Assembly (NCBI GenBank): GCA_937950565.1
Contig: CALFCS010000192.1
Coordinates: 1-10,438 of the forward strand
Direction: 5' to 3'
Source of the DNA: an uncultured Lachnospiraceae bacterium
GTDB lineage: Bacteria > Bacillota > Clostridia > Lachnospirales > Lachnospiraceae
DNA: 10,438 bases
The notes beneath the pieces are model-generated. The model was not told the DNA's origin. It ran no database searches and saw only the letters and a program-made list of their open reading frames with translations. The translations under genes and the position numbers were made by a program. Shown here piece after piece: positions 3,197-10,438 of this stretch (positions within the stretch are counted from its first letter, which is position 1; each line of letters starts with the position of its first letter).

Positions 3197-5387
3197 TGTG
3201 CCGGCTGCTTATGGCAAAACTTATGAAGCATTTGCAAATGCAATCAATGAAGCTGCTAAAGCGCTGCAGAATATCCAGAAGGTTTCACAATCATCCGCCG
3301 ATTCAATTACTAAAATTTCATCAGCAGTAGAGGTGTTTCAGACGATATCAGCAGAAGTCGGGAAAGTCAAGGCTGCGATAGGAGAGATTGGCTCCGTCGG
3401 AGATGCTTTTAAAAAGATCATTGATGTAGGAAATAAGACAGCGGGTATGTTTGATGCGGCTGTTGAAAAATCAAGAAGTTTTGCGAGTGCATTAAAAGAA
3501 TTACCAGAAAAGTCGTTAAATGGAATAGCAAAATTAAAGGAAAACCTAAATCAGGTGATACCAGATAGCTTATCTGAAGAAATAGGAGAAATTACAGATA
3601 AAATTACAGATCGTTTGAAGGAGTTACCAGGGAAAGCATTAAATGGAATAACAAAATTGAAGGATAATCTGACCCGGATGATACCAGATAATCTAGCAGG
3701 AAAAATACAAAGCCTAAGTACAAAAATGAATAAAGGTTTTGCTCGTTTAGGAGATTCTGTTGCCCGGATAGCTTTTCGGTTTGATACTGTGACAGGAAGA
3801 TTTGAAGAGGACGGGCCTAAGATTTGGAAGGTTATTGATTCGATAAGAGATAAAGTAGATATGTCATCAATGATAGGTGACGCACTGGGCAAAGGACTAG
3901 AGTCAGGCGTAAATGTAGGAATGCAGGCTATGAATGGAATGGTTTCTGCATTGACTTCGGTTATGAGCGTCGCAATGCGTATGGTAGGACCGGCAGCAGT
4001 ACTTGGAATTATTCTTGCAGGGCTGGGTGTCTTACAGGGACAGTTTGGTCAGCAGATTAACGGTATCATACAGACGGTCACGACCCAGGGACCACAGATT
4101 ATACAAGGACTTGTTGATAGTATTGTAAGCGGACTTCCGGCATTGATGCAGTCAGGAAGCCAGATACTTGCAGGGCTTATGAATGCAATTACAGCAAATC
4201 TTCCGGTTATTATGCAGGGAGGGCTGTCAATTCTTACATCACTGATACAGGGAGTAATCAATAATCTGCCTGTGTTAATCCCGGCAGCATTGAGTTTGAT
4301 TACAACTTTTGCAACGTCTATTATAACGGCCTTACCACAAATATTAATGCTTGGCTTGGAACTCTTGATGAGTCTTGTAACTGGTCTGACAGAGAATCTT
4401 GATCTGGTTATTAATTCAGTACTTACCATTATTGATTCCATTGTTACCGGACTTACGGAAAATCTTCCTATTATAATTGAACAAGGACTGGCAATTCTTA
4501 TGGCGCTTGCACAGGGAATCATAGAGGCGCTTCCTCAGATTATCGTGGCAGCAGTAAATGGACTGACAGCGTTTGTAAATACAATCTCGGAAAACCTTCC
4601 TCAGATTATTGAAACGGGTGTTCAGATCATTCAGATGCTGGTTAATGGGCTGATTCAGAATCTTCCGGCTATATTAAGTGCAGTTGTTACGTTAATAGGG
4701 GCTTTAGTTAATGGCATTATATCGAATCTGCCCGGTATTCTTGCAGCAGGTCTTGAGATTATTGTCACATTGGCGTCGGGACTGCTGCAGGCATTGCCTC
4801 ATATTGCATCAGCAATGCTTGATATTATAAGTTCGATTGGTGAAAGTATAGGTGGATTGATTGATAAAGCATTAAGCTGGGGAAAAGATTTTATTGGTGG
4901 TTTGGCAGATGGAATTGTTTCAGGTGTAAAAAGAATTATAGATACTGTGAAAGGCCTTGCAGAGAAGATTTGCTCTTTTCTACATTTCTCACGTCCGGAT
5001 AAGGGACCGCTTCGTTCTTATGAACAGTGGATGCCAGACTTTATGAAAGGACTTGCGGCAGGTATTACAGGAAGTATGGGTCTGATTGAAAGTGCAGTAA
5101 CGAAAGTGGCAGGAGTTATGGATTTTTCAATGGATGCGCAGATTACTCCGAATATCAGCGCTGCAAACTTTACAGATAATTTTACTGGTCAGCTTGCTTA
5201 TGCCGGAACCGGATATCTGGATGGAGAGTTAAATAGCGACTTTAACTACAGGAATGATTTTCAGTATACCGTTATCGTTCCTCTTGATATAGAGGGCCGT
5301 GAAGTTGCGAGAGCGACAGCATCCTATACGCAGGAGGAACTTGAAAAAATACAAAAAATCAATAATAGAAAGGCGGGTTACAGGTAA
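3183..5387 (+). CDS. Tail tape measure protein
   Basis: The protein is 734 residues from ATG 3183, with GGAGG at 3171-3175. It sets tail length: at about 1.5 angstrom per residue, the value established for siphophages, the tail would be about 110 nm. Residues 1-100 are helical and rich in A, K, S and I. Residues 104-185 hold a 41-residue tandem duplication. From about 250 a glycine-rich hydrophobic stretch (MVGPAAVLGIILAGLGVL) is followed by twelve 22-residue hydrophobic repeats with the core LP-II--G--II--LV-GI--N (residues 296-559). The C-terminus carries FLHFSRPDKGPLRSYEQWMPDFMKGLA, a segment conserved among tape measures of Gram-positive siphophages. No peptidase domain is visible. It starts inside the chaperone extension and its TAA overlaps the Dit ATG by one base (TAATG). 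The hydrophobic repeats mimic membrane helices, but the context makes a membrane protein unlikely. Confidence 0.9.
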   Translation: MENYSVPAAYGKTYEAFANAINEAAKALQNIQKVSQSSADSITKISSAVEVFQTISAEVGKVKAAIGEIGSVGDAFKKIIDVGNKTAGMFDAAVEKSRSFASALKELPEKSLNGIAKLKENLNQVIPDSLSEEIGEITDKITDRLKELPGKALNGITKLKDNLTRMIPDNLAGKIQSLSTKMNKGFARLGDSVARIAFRFDTVTGRFEEDGPKIWKVIDSIRDKVDMSSMIGDALGKGLESGVNVGMQAMNGMVSALTSVMSVAMRMVGPAAVLGIILAGLGVLQGQFGQQINGIIQTVTTQGPQIIQGLVDSIVSGLPALMQSGSQILAGLMNAITANLPVIMQGGLSILTSLIQGVINNLPVLIPAALSLITTFATSIITALPQILMLGLELLMSLVTGLTENLDLVINSVLTIIDSIVTGLTENLPIIIEQGLAILMALAQGIIEALPQIIVAAVNGLTAFVNTISENLPQIIETGVQIIQMLVNGLIQNLPAILSAVVTLIGALVNGIISNLPGILAAGLEIIVTLASGLLQALPHIASAMLDIISSIGESIGGLIDKALSWGKDFIGGLADGIVSGVKRIIDTVKGLAEKICSFLHFSRPDKGPLRSYEQWMPDFMKGLAAGITGSMGLIESAVTKVAGVMDFSMDAQITPNISAANFTDNFTGQLAYAGTGYLDGELNSDFNYRNDFQYTVIVPLDIEGREVARATASYTQEELEKIQKINNRKAGYR
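3492..3737 (+). repeat. Tandem 41-codon duplication in the tape measure gene
   Basis: Two adjacent 123-bp units (3492-3614 and 3615-3737) encode related segments. The first begins LKELPEKSLNGIAKLKENLN and the second LKELPGKALNGITKLKDNLT; both continue with IPD-L. The codons have diverged at many third positions, so this is an old in-frame duplication. It adds about 6 nm to the ruler. Confidence 0.8.
4068..4859 (+). repeat. Twelve 66-bp (22-residue) repeats in the tape measure gene
   Basis: From residue 296 to 559 the protein repeats every 22 residues with no insertion or deletion. Examples are LPALMQSGSQILAGLMNAIT, LPVIMQGGLSILTSLIQGVI, LPQIIETGVQIIQMLVNGLI and LPGILAAGLEIIVTLASGLL. The first unit (4068-4133) is degenerate at its LP and one later unit has LD. 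DNA identity between units is low, so the period is held by protein structure (regular helices) rather than by recent expansion. Confidence 0.85.
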
Positions 5388-7024
5388 TGTATGGATTTGT
5401 AGATACTACAGGTCCCCAGCCGGAAGATAAACTTCCGGCTGAGGCCCTTAAATTAAATGGAAAATATATAGAAAAGTTAGATGATGAAAAGCCAGATGAT
5501 GAAAAGTCAGATGATGAAAAGTCAGTTGTCGGATACCGGACGCTGTATGTATCTGGCCGTGAGCTCCTTGAGAGTGAGATTGATGATTATCAGGTGGGAA
5601 ATTCCGATGGAACAAGGTACAGGGGAAAACGGTATCCGCCACGGATTATTACGGTAACATATCAGCTTGTGGCAAAGGATGCGCAGGCATTCCGTGCGTC
5701 ATACAATAAGCTGAATCGTATATTGGATGTAGAAAATGCAACACTTTCATTTCATGATGAAGAGGACAAATACTTTATTGGAACAAAGTCCGGAAACAGC
5801 GTGGTTACACCAGGAAAGAACCGGGTGATTGGAGAGATTGAGTTCTATTGTGCTGATCCATTTAAATATTCTACTGCAGATAAAGAGTTTAAGGCTACAC
5901 TCAGCGAAGATAAGAAATCAATGGAAATGACAATAAAAAATGATGGTACAAAAGAAGTTCCTGTAAGTTACACAATTACACATGGCAGTGAGAATGGATT
6001 TGTCGGAATTGTAAGTGAACATGGGGTAATAGAGCTGGGGAAGATCAGTGAAGCAGATGGAAAGACAGTTAAGATGTCGAAAACATTGATAAATTTTGAG
6101 GATATCAGTGATTATGGAAATATGGATTTGGATAATGATGATTGCGTTTTATTTGATAGTGGATATGGGAAGAATAATACCCTTGAGCCGTTAGGTGAAT
6201 GGTTAAAATTATCAAAAACGGAAATGGGTAAAAATTGGCATGGCGCAGCAAAAGCAATGAAGATTCAGTCTGAGGATTATACCAGTAATGAAGAGGTGAA
6301 GGGAATTGAGCTGACAGGAATATTTCAGTTTGCACCTTTTTGCGAGGTGCGGGGTGAAGAAAATAATGCAATAGTTTCGGCTCAGGCATCACCTGGACTG
6401 GGCATAATAGAATACTGCCTTATTGATAAGGATAAAAAGCATTTGATGTCTATGCGAATAGTCAAATATGATATGTCTTCTGGTAATGTGGAATTAGGCA
6501 TGTGTATTGGAGGGGAAGATACACGACGGGTAACAATTCCTGTGTCATCGTTGGAAGCATCAGTAAAAAAATTTTCTATGGAAAAATATGGCGAAACATT
6601 CCGATTTGCTTTATGGGATGCGAATAATAGCAAGTCATCTGCAAAAACATATGAATTTGTGCGAGAAGACTTAAAAGATAGAAAAGCAGATAGACTGTCT
6701 GTATTTATTGGGCAGCGTGATAATTATGATTTGGCTGTTATGGGTTTGGGAGAGCTTGCTTTTGTAGAACATTATATGGAATGGAAGGATATACCAAACA
6801 GATACCGTAAAGGAAACTCCATCTTGGTTGACGGAAAAAGTTCTAAAGTATATGTGAATGGAAAGGAAACAGCTAATGAGATTGTCAAAGGAAGCACATT
6901 TTTTAAAGCCCCGCCGGGAGAAACAAAAGTTCGGTTTTTCTTTTCTGACTTCTGCCAGTTAACCGATGGGAACAACCAGCCGGTAATGGATGTATCTGCT
7001 AAAATAAGGGAGGCTTATTTATAA
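5387..7024 (+). CDS. Distal tail protein (Dit), long form with carbohydrate-binding-like insertion
   Basis: The protein is 545 residues. Its ATG overlaps the tape measure stop (TAATG), and a purine stretch GAAAGGCGGG precedes it, so coupled translation is likely. Residues 1-163 match the N-terminal Sipho_tail/Dit domain: MYGFVDTT, LPAEALKLNGKYIE, GYRTLYVSGRELL, RYRGKRYPPRIITVTYQL, SYNKLNRILD, GNSVVTPGKNRVIGEIEFYCADPFKY. Residues about 467-545 (IPNRYRKGNSILVDG, KVYVNGKE, FFKAPPGETKVRF) are the C-terminal Dit part. Between them, about residues 242-465, is a beta-rich insertion starting near DSGYG and GKNWHGAAKAMKI, like the lectin-type insertions of 'evolved' Dit proteins that help bind cell-surface glycans. 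Dit forms the hexameric hub joining the tube to the tail tip. A tandem DDEK(P/S) repeat interrupts the N-terminal domain at residues 32-46, which is unusual. Confidence 0.85.
   Translation: MYGFVDTTGPQPEDKLPAEALKLNGKYIEKLDDEKPDDEKSDDEKSVVGYRTLYVSGRELLESEIDDYQVGNSDGTRYRGKRYPPRIITVTYQLVAKDAQAFRASYNKLNRILDVENATLSFHDEEDKYFIGTKSGNSVVTPGKNRVIGEIEFYCADPFKYSTADKEFKATLSEDKKSMEMTIKNDGTKEVPVSYTITHGSENGFVGIVSEHGVIELGKISEADGKTVKMSKTLINFEDISDYGNMDLDNDDCVLFDSGYGKNNTLEPLGEWLKLSKTEMGKNWHGAAKAMKIQSEDYTSNEEVKGIELTGIFQFAPFCEVRGEENNAIVSAQASPGLGIIEYCLIDKDKKHLMSMRIVKYDMSSGNVELGMCIGGEDTRRVTIPVSSLEASVKKFSMEKYGETFRFALWDANNSKSSAKTYEFVREDLKDRKADRLSVFIGQRDNYDLAVMGLGELAFVEHYMEWKDIPNRYRKGNSILVDGKSSKVYVNGKETANEIVKGSTFFKAPPGETKVRFFFSDFCQLTDGNNQPVMDVSAKIREAYL
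5480..5524 (+). repeat. Three tandem 15-bp repeats in the Dit gene
   Basis: The unit GATGATGAAAAG(C/T)CA occurs three times without gaps (5480-5494, 5495-5509, 5510-5524), preceded by a partial copy GAAAAGTTA (5471-5479). The three copies differ at one base. They encode DDEKP, DDEKS, DDEKS, and changes in copy number keep the frame. Confidence 0.93.
7008..7013 (+). promoter_or_regulatory. GGGAGG ribosome binding site for the tail-spike gene
   Basis: It lies ten bases before ATG 7024, within the last codons of the Dit gene, and fixes the start of the long downstream frame. That ATG also overlaps the Dit stop as TAATG. Confidence 0.8.
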
Positions 7025-10000
7025 TGGAAAATGTAAGAATTGCAATATTGAGTCCACATGATCTCGTGTATACATTTATGGATAATTCAGCTCCCGAAGC
7101 TTTACATTATTATGACGATGAGCTTCATGTCTATGTAAAAGGAACGGCGGCAACTTTTACTTTATCAGCAGGTACGGAACATGACGATTCGCAATATCTT
7201 GTGGAAGGGAATAAGCTGGCATTTACATATCGGAACAGGGATTATTACTTTACGATTATGCAGGTGGAGAAGAATGAATATGAAGTAAGAATTACTGGTT
7301 TCTCTTTATCCTTTGAATTGCTGAATAATACGGTAGGGAGCTATACAGCATCGCGGGAATTGTCATTTGAAGAATATCTGGATATATTTGATTCCTGGAA
7401 AATAATGGAGATTGGAATTAATGAGGTGGCAGGATATAAGGTGAAGGGTGATTTTGCGGAGGAAACACTTCTTGCAAGAATCTATACTCTTGAAAACTTC
7501 TTTAATGCGGAAGTGGAATTTATTCCTGTTCTTGGAAGTAATTACATATTAAAGAAGATACGATTAAATATATACAAGGCGCATTCCGATAGCTGCCAGG
7601 GAATTGGAGAGGAACGGAAGGATATTGTTTTGCGTTATGGCGTGGATGTTACCGGAGTCAGGAAAACGTCTGATATTACAGATCTTTATACTGCCATTCA
7701 GCCGATAGGGAAAGATGGAATTACTATACCAAGGGAAAAATACGAAGTAAGGGATGACAAAAAAAGGATAGAATATTTATCGGAAAATGATTCTATCACA
7801 CTTCTTGCAGTACAGGCAAGGGAGCGTTTTCCGTCAAAGATGTCAGATATTGGGAATGGATACATTTATGCGCCTCGAAAGACTTATGAGGAATCAGACG
7901 CGAAAGCTCTGCGTGATGCGGCATTGAAAGACCTGAAGGAAAATTGTGTCCCGAAGGTGACGTATGAAATTGAAGGAACTGCGGAAGTGAACATTGGTGA
8001 TACAGTAAGTGTAGAGGACAATGAATTTAAACCAGCATTATATCTGGAAGCCCGGGTAGTAGAGCAGGTGATTAGTTTTACAGATGCGTCATGCAATAAG
8101 ACTACATTAAGTAATATAAAAGAAGAGCAGTCACAGATATCATCGGAACTTTTAGAATATATGAAACAGATGGTGGATGCAAACAAAGTATATGCTTGTT
8201 CTATTGTTACAGATAATGGGATAATTTTTAAGAACGGTATTGGTGAAACGACTTTGACAGCCTGTATGATGGACGGTGGTCTGGAAGTAACGGATAAATT
8301 TACAATATGCTGGTATAAGAATGGTGAGAAAATATCTACAGGAAAAACTATTCTGGTATCAGTATCAGATGTAGAAGAGACGGCTGTTTATCGGTTTGAA
8401 GGGAATACGGCTGCCGGAGTGATAAGAGGAAGCTGTGAAGTGACAATCACGAACGTATGGGATGCATTCACTTATAGATTGAGGAGCAGTATTCAGATTC
8501 TGAAAAAAGATGCTTTGGGGAAATTGGTAACAAATTCTGTTGATTTCAAGTATGAGAAGAAGGCAGGAGACAGGATTGTTTCGGGAAAGGCAAAACTCTA
8601 TATCGAATATGAAGGAAACGCTGATTTAGAGTCATATGATATAGCGTCAGCGGGAGAATGTGTGACGGTAAATGTTCAGCCGGATGTTACCGGTATGCGG
8701 TGTTATGTCATTCCTGAAGGAATGAATACTATAGTAGATGAGATTGTTATTCCGGTAGTATCAGATGGATCAGGTGTAAAACCTTATAAGATATCGGCAG
8801 ATGCATCTGTAATCATACGGGATTCCGGTGGACTGATTCCAGAAACAATTACATTTACACCTTTAAGAGATGGGAATCCTTATATGGCACCACTAGTAAT
8901 AGAATATATGATTAAAGGCTGGCTGGAGGAAGAAGTAGTATCCGATTCATACACATTTACAATACCACAAAGTGCAGTTCTGATAAAATGTTCTATACGT
9001 GCTTATCCTGGGTCGTCATCAATATTAGATGAAATTACCATTCCTATAATTAGTGCCGGTGAGGCTGGAGCAGATGCAGTGTTGTATGAAATACGTCCAA
9101 GTGTTACATCAATAGTGAAAAGAGATTCGATATATTCTCCTGATACTGTTACAGTATCTAATTATAAGAAAGTAGCAGACAGGGGATATGAGCCTTGCGA
9201 GAATACAATAACTGTGGAGGTGCAATACCATAACAATCTGGAATATGAAATGATTGCACAGGTAGTAGACAGGTCATATAGTTTCAGGGTTCCAGATGAC
9301 ACGGAAAGAATTCGATGTACTATGGGAGACATTCGTTCTACAGGGGATTCAAGTGCATATGGCTCTGTTCCATTGGCACAGGTAACGATTCCGGTTGTTT
9401 GTGATGGAATAAGCGGTGGAAATACCACTTCATATAAAATGAAAGTAAACACTTTAGTTGTCACTAGAAAATATGGCTCAAGCGTGTTGCTTTCACCGTC
9501 GAGAATTATTTTATCAGCGTTCAGTGAGACTGGAAATGAAGAACCTATCCCATATAATGCCTATTTTGTTATTGATTATGAGTATAGATCAGGCTATATA
9601 TCTCTTTGTGAACAAGAGGGAACATCTTGTATTTATAGAATTCCTGATCAAAATGGTGCAATATTTGCGTTTAGAGTGTCAATGTATAGTGATTCATCAA
9701 AAACGACTCTTTTAGATCAATTAACAATTCCAATTGTTGACAGTGGTATAGATGGAGTCAGCCCTACTGTGACAGTGAATGCGGATACGTCTTTGACATT
9801 CAAGTGTGCAAATGAGGAAGTGACAACACCTGTATTGAAAGGTTCAGATGGAAATAACGGTAAGGATTCTACTTCGTACAAAATGCTGATAAATGCAGCA
9901 TCTATTGCAAAAACTGCTACGGGTTCTTATAAGCAATCGTCTATTACGGTACAGGGAAAGAAGCAGACGGGGAATGGAGTATTCAACAGCTATTATTGTC

Positions 10001-10438
10001 GGTTTAAAATTGATACAACGACCAACTCAAATCTTTCATCGGCTACTTGGACAAATAGATATACGTCTTCTTCTAATGTATCGTCTTACACATATGCACT
10101 TCCATCCGGAATTACAGGCATTCGGTGCTCCATGTATCTTGCCGGAGGGACAAGCACCCTGTTAGAACAGGTAATTATTCCAGTGGTGTCAGACGGGAAA
10201 AATGGAGTGGGTGAAAATGATAATTTTTATTGCAGCGAGACATATAGGGAGCTTTCAGTTTCCACAGATGTTCAAGAACTTTGTAAACTAAATCTTCCGG
10301 CCGGAACGTTTTTGATTTTCCAATGTGTGAAACAACACTATTCGAACAGTAAAACAGCAGATATATATTTATTGACTAGCGGAAATGGTAGCATTCTTGC
10401 CGGTAATTCATGGGTCTGGGGATATTCTGGTGGACCAG
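7024..10438 (+). CDS. Tail-associated receptor-binding/stalk protein (Tal-like, prophage_tail family), C-terminus beyond the window
   Basis: The frame from ATG 7024 has no stop before 10438, giving at least 1138 residues. Residues 1 to about 360 fit the phage tail-spike/endopeptidase N-terminal domain (TIGR01665/PF06605 type) that plugs the tail tip below Dit: MENVRIAILSPHDLVYTFMDN, ITGFSLSFELLNN, SFEEYLDIF, FNAEVEFIPV, DITDLYTAIQPIGKDG, LKENCVPKVTYEIEG, VNIGDTVSV, EARVVEQVISFTD. A helical linker (about 360-388) follows, then an Ig-like domain (about 390-478, with an ICWYKNGEKIS strand). From about 479 there are beta-rich modules that end in an IP(V/I)(V/I)-(S/D)-G hinge (residues 576, 673, 789, 902, 1052), with short glycine-rich links such as GSDGNNGKDS. 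This looks like a long stalk carrying a receptor-binding or lytic domain at the missing C-terminus. No peptidoglycan hydrolase motif is visible in the part seen. Confidence 0.82.
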   Translation, partial: MENVRIAILSPHDLVYTFMDNSAPEALHYYDDELHVYVKGTAATFTLSAGTEHDDSQYLVEGNKLAFTYRNRDYYFTIMQVEKNEYEVRITGFSLSFELLNNTVGSYTASRELSFEEYLDIFDSWKIMEIGINEVAGYKVKGDFAEETLLARIYTLENFFNAEVEFIPVLGSNYILKKIRLNIYKAHSDSCQGIGEERKDIVLRYGVDVTGVRKTSDITDLYTAIQPIGKDGITIPREKYEVRDDKKRIEYLSENDSITLLAVQARERFPSKMSDIGNGYIYAPRKTYEESDAKALRDAALKDLKENCVPKVTYEIEGTAEVNIGDTVSVEDNEFKPALYLEARVVEQVISFTDASCNKTTLSNIKEEQSQISSELLEYMKQMVDANKVYACSIVTDNGIIFKNGIGETTLTACMMDGGLEVTDKFTICWYKNGEKISTGKTILVSVSDVEETAVYRFEGNTAAGVIRGSCEVTITNVWDAFTYRLRSSIQILKKDALGKLVTNSVDFKYEKKAGDRIVSGKAKLYIEYEGNADLESYDIASAGECVTVNVQPDVTGMRCYVIPEGMNTIVDEIVIPVVSDGSGVKPYKISADASVIIRDSGGLIPETITFTPLRDGNPYMAPLVIEYMIKGWLEEEVVSDSYTFTIPQSAVLIKCSIRAYPGSSSILDEITIPIISAGEAGADAVLYEIRPSVTSIVKRDSIYSPDTVTVSNYKKVADRGYEPCENTITVEVQYHNNLEYEMIAQVVDRSYSFRVPDDTERIRCTMGDIRSTGDSSAYGSVPLAQVTIPVVCDGISGGNTTSYKMKVNTLVVTRKYGSSVLLSPSRIILSAFSETGNEEPIPYNAYFVIDYEYRSGYISLCEQEGTSCIYRIPDQNGAIFAFRVSMYSDSSKTTLLDQLTIPIVDSGIDGVSPTVTVNADTSLTFKCANEEVTTPVLKGSDGNNGKDSTSYKMLINAASIAKTATGSYKQSSITVQGKKQTGNGVFNSYYCRFKIDTTTNSNLSSATWTNRYTSSSNVSSYTYALPSGITGIRCSMYLAGGTSTLLEQVIIPVVSDGKNGVGENDNFYCSETYRELSVSTDVQELCKLNLPAGTFLIFQCVKQHYSNSKTADIYLLTSGNGSILAGNSWVWGYSGGP
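8458..10206 (+). repeat. Diverged stalk modules with IPVVSDG-type hinges in the tail-spike gene
   Basis: At least five modules end in the same hinge: EIVIPVVSDGSG, EITIPIISAGEAG, QVTIPVVCDGISG, QLTIPIVDSGIDG and QVIIPVVSDGKNG. The intervals between hinges are about 97, 116, 113 and 150 residues. Several modules restart with a (T)SYKM strand after the hinge, and several have a Cys-Thr/Ser-Met/Ile strand (RCTMGD, RCSMYL, KCSIRA) shortly before the next one. Diverged sequence and variable length indicate old duplication. Confidence 0.7.

Noticed and set aside
3183..5387. Reading the hydrophobic repeats as a multi-pass membrane protein
   Set aside because: The segments repeat every 22 residues with LP breaks, and the gene lies between tail chaperone and Dit genes with a tape-measure C-terminus.
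4068..5524. CRISPR array or other direct-repeat array
   Set aside because: All repeats found are in-frame coding repeats without unique spacers.
9458..10165. Rightward ORFs at 9458-9715 and 9893-10165
   Set aside because: They lie wholly inside the tail-spike frame, which is continuous from 7024 to the window end, and have no ribosome binding sites or recognisable content.

Overview
The base composition (AT-rich, strong AGGAGG ribosome binding sites, ATGA and TAATG gene overlaps) and the protein families point to a Gram-positive anaerobe of the class Clostridia, most likely a gut Lachnospiraceae-type bacterium. This is inferred from protein style alone; there is no rRNA or housekeeping gene to fix the taxon.

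Layout. (1) Positions 1-221, minus strand: the signal peptide and first EF-hand-like motif of a secreted cell-surface protein, an ordinary chromosomal gene that runs off the left edge. (2) Positions 222-365: a divergent intergenic region with a G/C-tract palindrome (281-297) and a good promoter whose spacer is filled by a 20-bp perfect palindrome (302-330). (3) Positions 366-934: a short leader ORF overlapping the start of a DUF6431-type zinc-ribbon protein, a family usually tied to transposon-like elements; no transposase follows it. (4) From 1007 to the right edge: an unbroken, same-strand phage-tail operon. Its order is a sigma-region-4/ArpU-like regulator, a Prp-type cysteine protease, a TP901-1-family major tail protein, a tail assembly chaperone with a programmed -1 frameshift extension, the tape measure protein, the distal tail protein (Dit), and a very long tail-associated receptor-binding/stalk protein still open at 10438.

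How the genes work together. The operon encodes a long, flexible siphovirus-type tail. The tape measure is coated by the two chaperone forms, and tube protein polymerises around it to a length set by the tape. Dit forms the hub, and the tail-spike protein forms the baseplate tip and receptor-reaching stalk. The protease sits directly before the tube gene, whose product starts with a near-perfect Prp cleavage motif, so the tube protein is probably trimmed before or during assembly.

Main point of interest. No terminase, portal, capsid, head-tail connector or tail-terminator gene lies between the chromosomal-looking left flank and the tube gene. A regulator leads straight into tail genes that are all intact. 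This is the layout expected of an F-type (siphovirus-derived) tailocin such as Listeria monocin rather than of a complete prophage, here with its own Prp protease. A prophage that lost its head module is the alternative; the right-hand side needed to decide lies outside the window.
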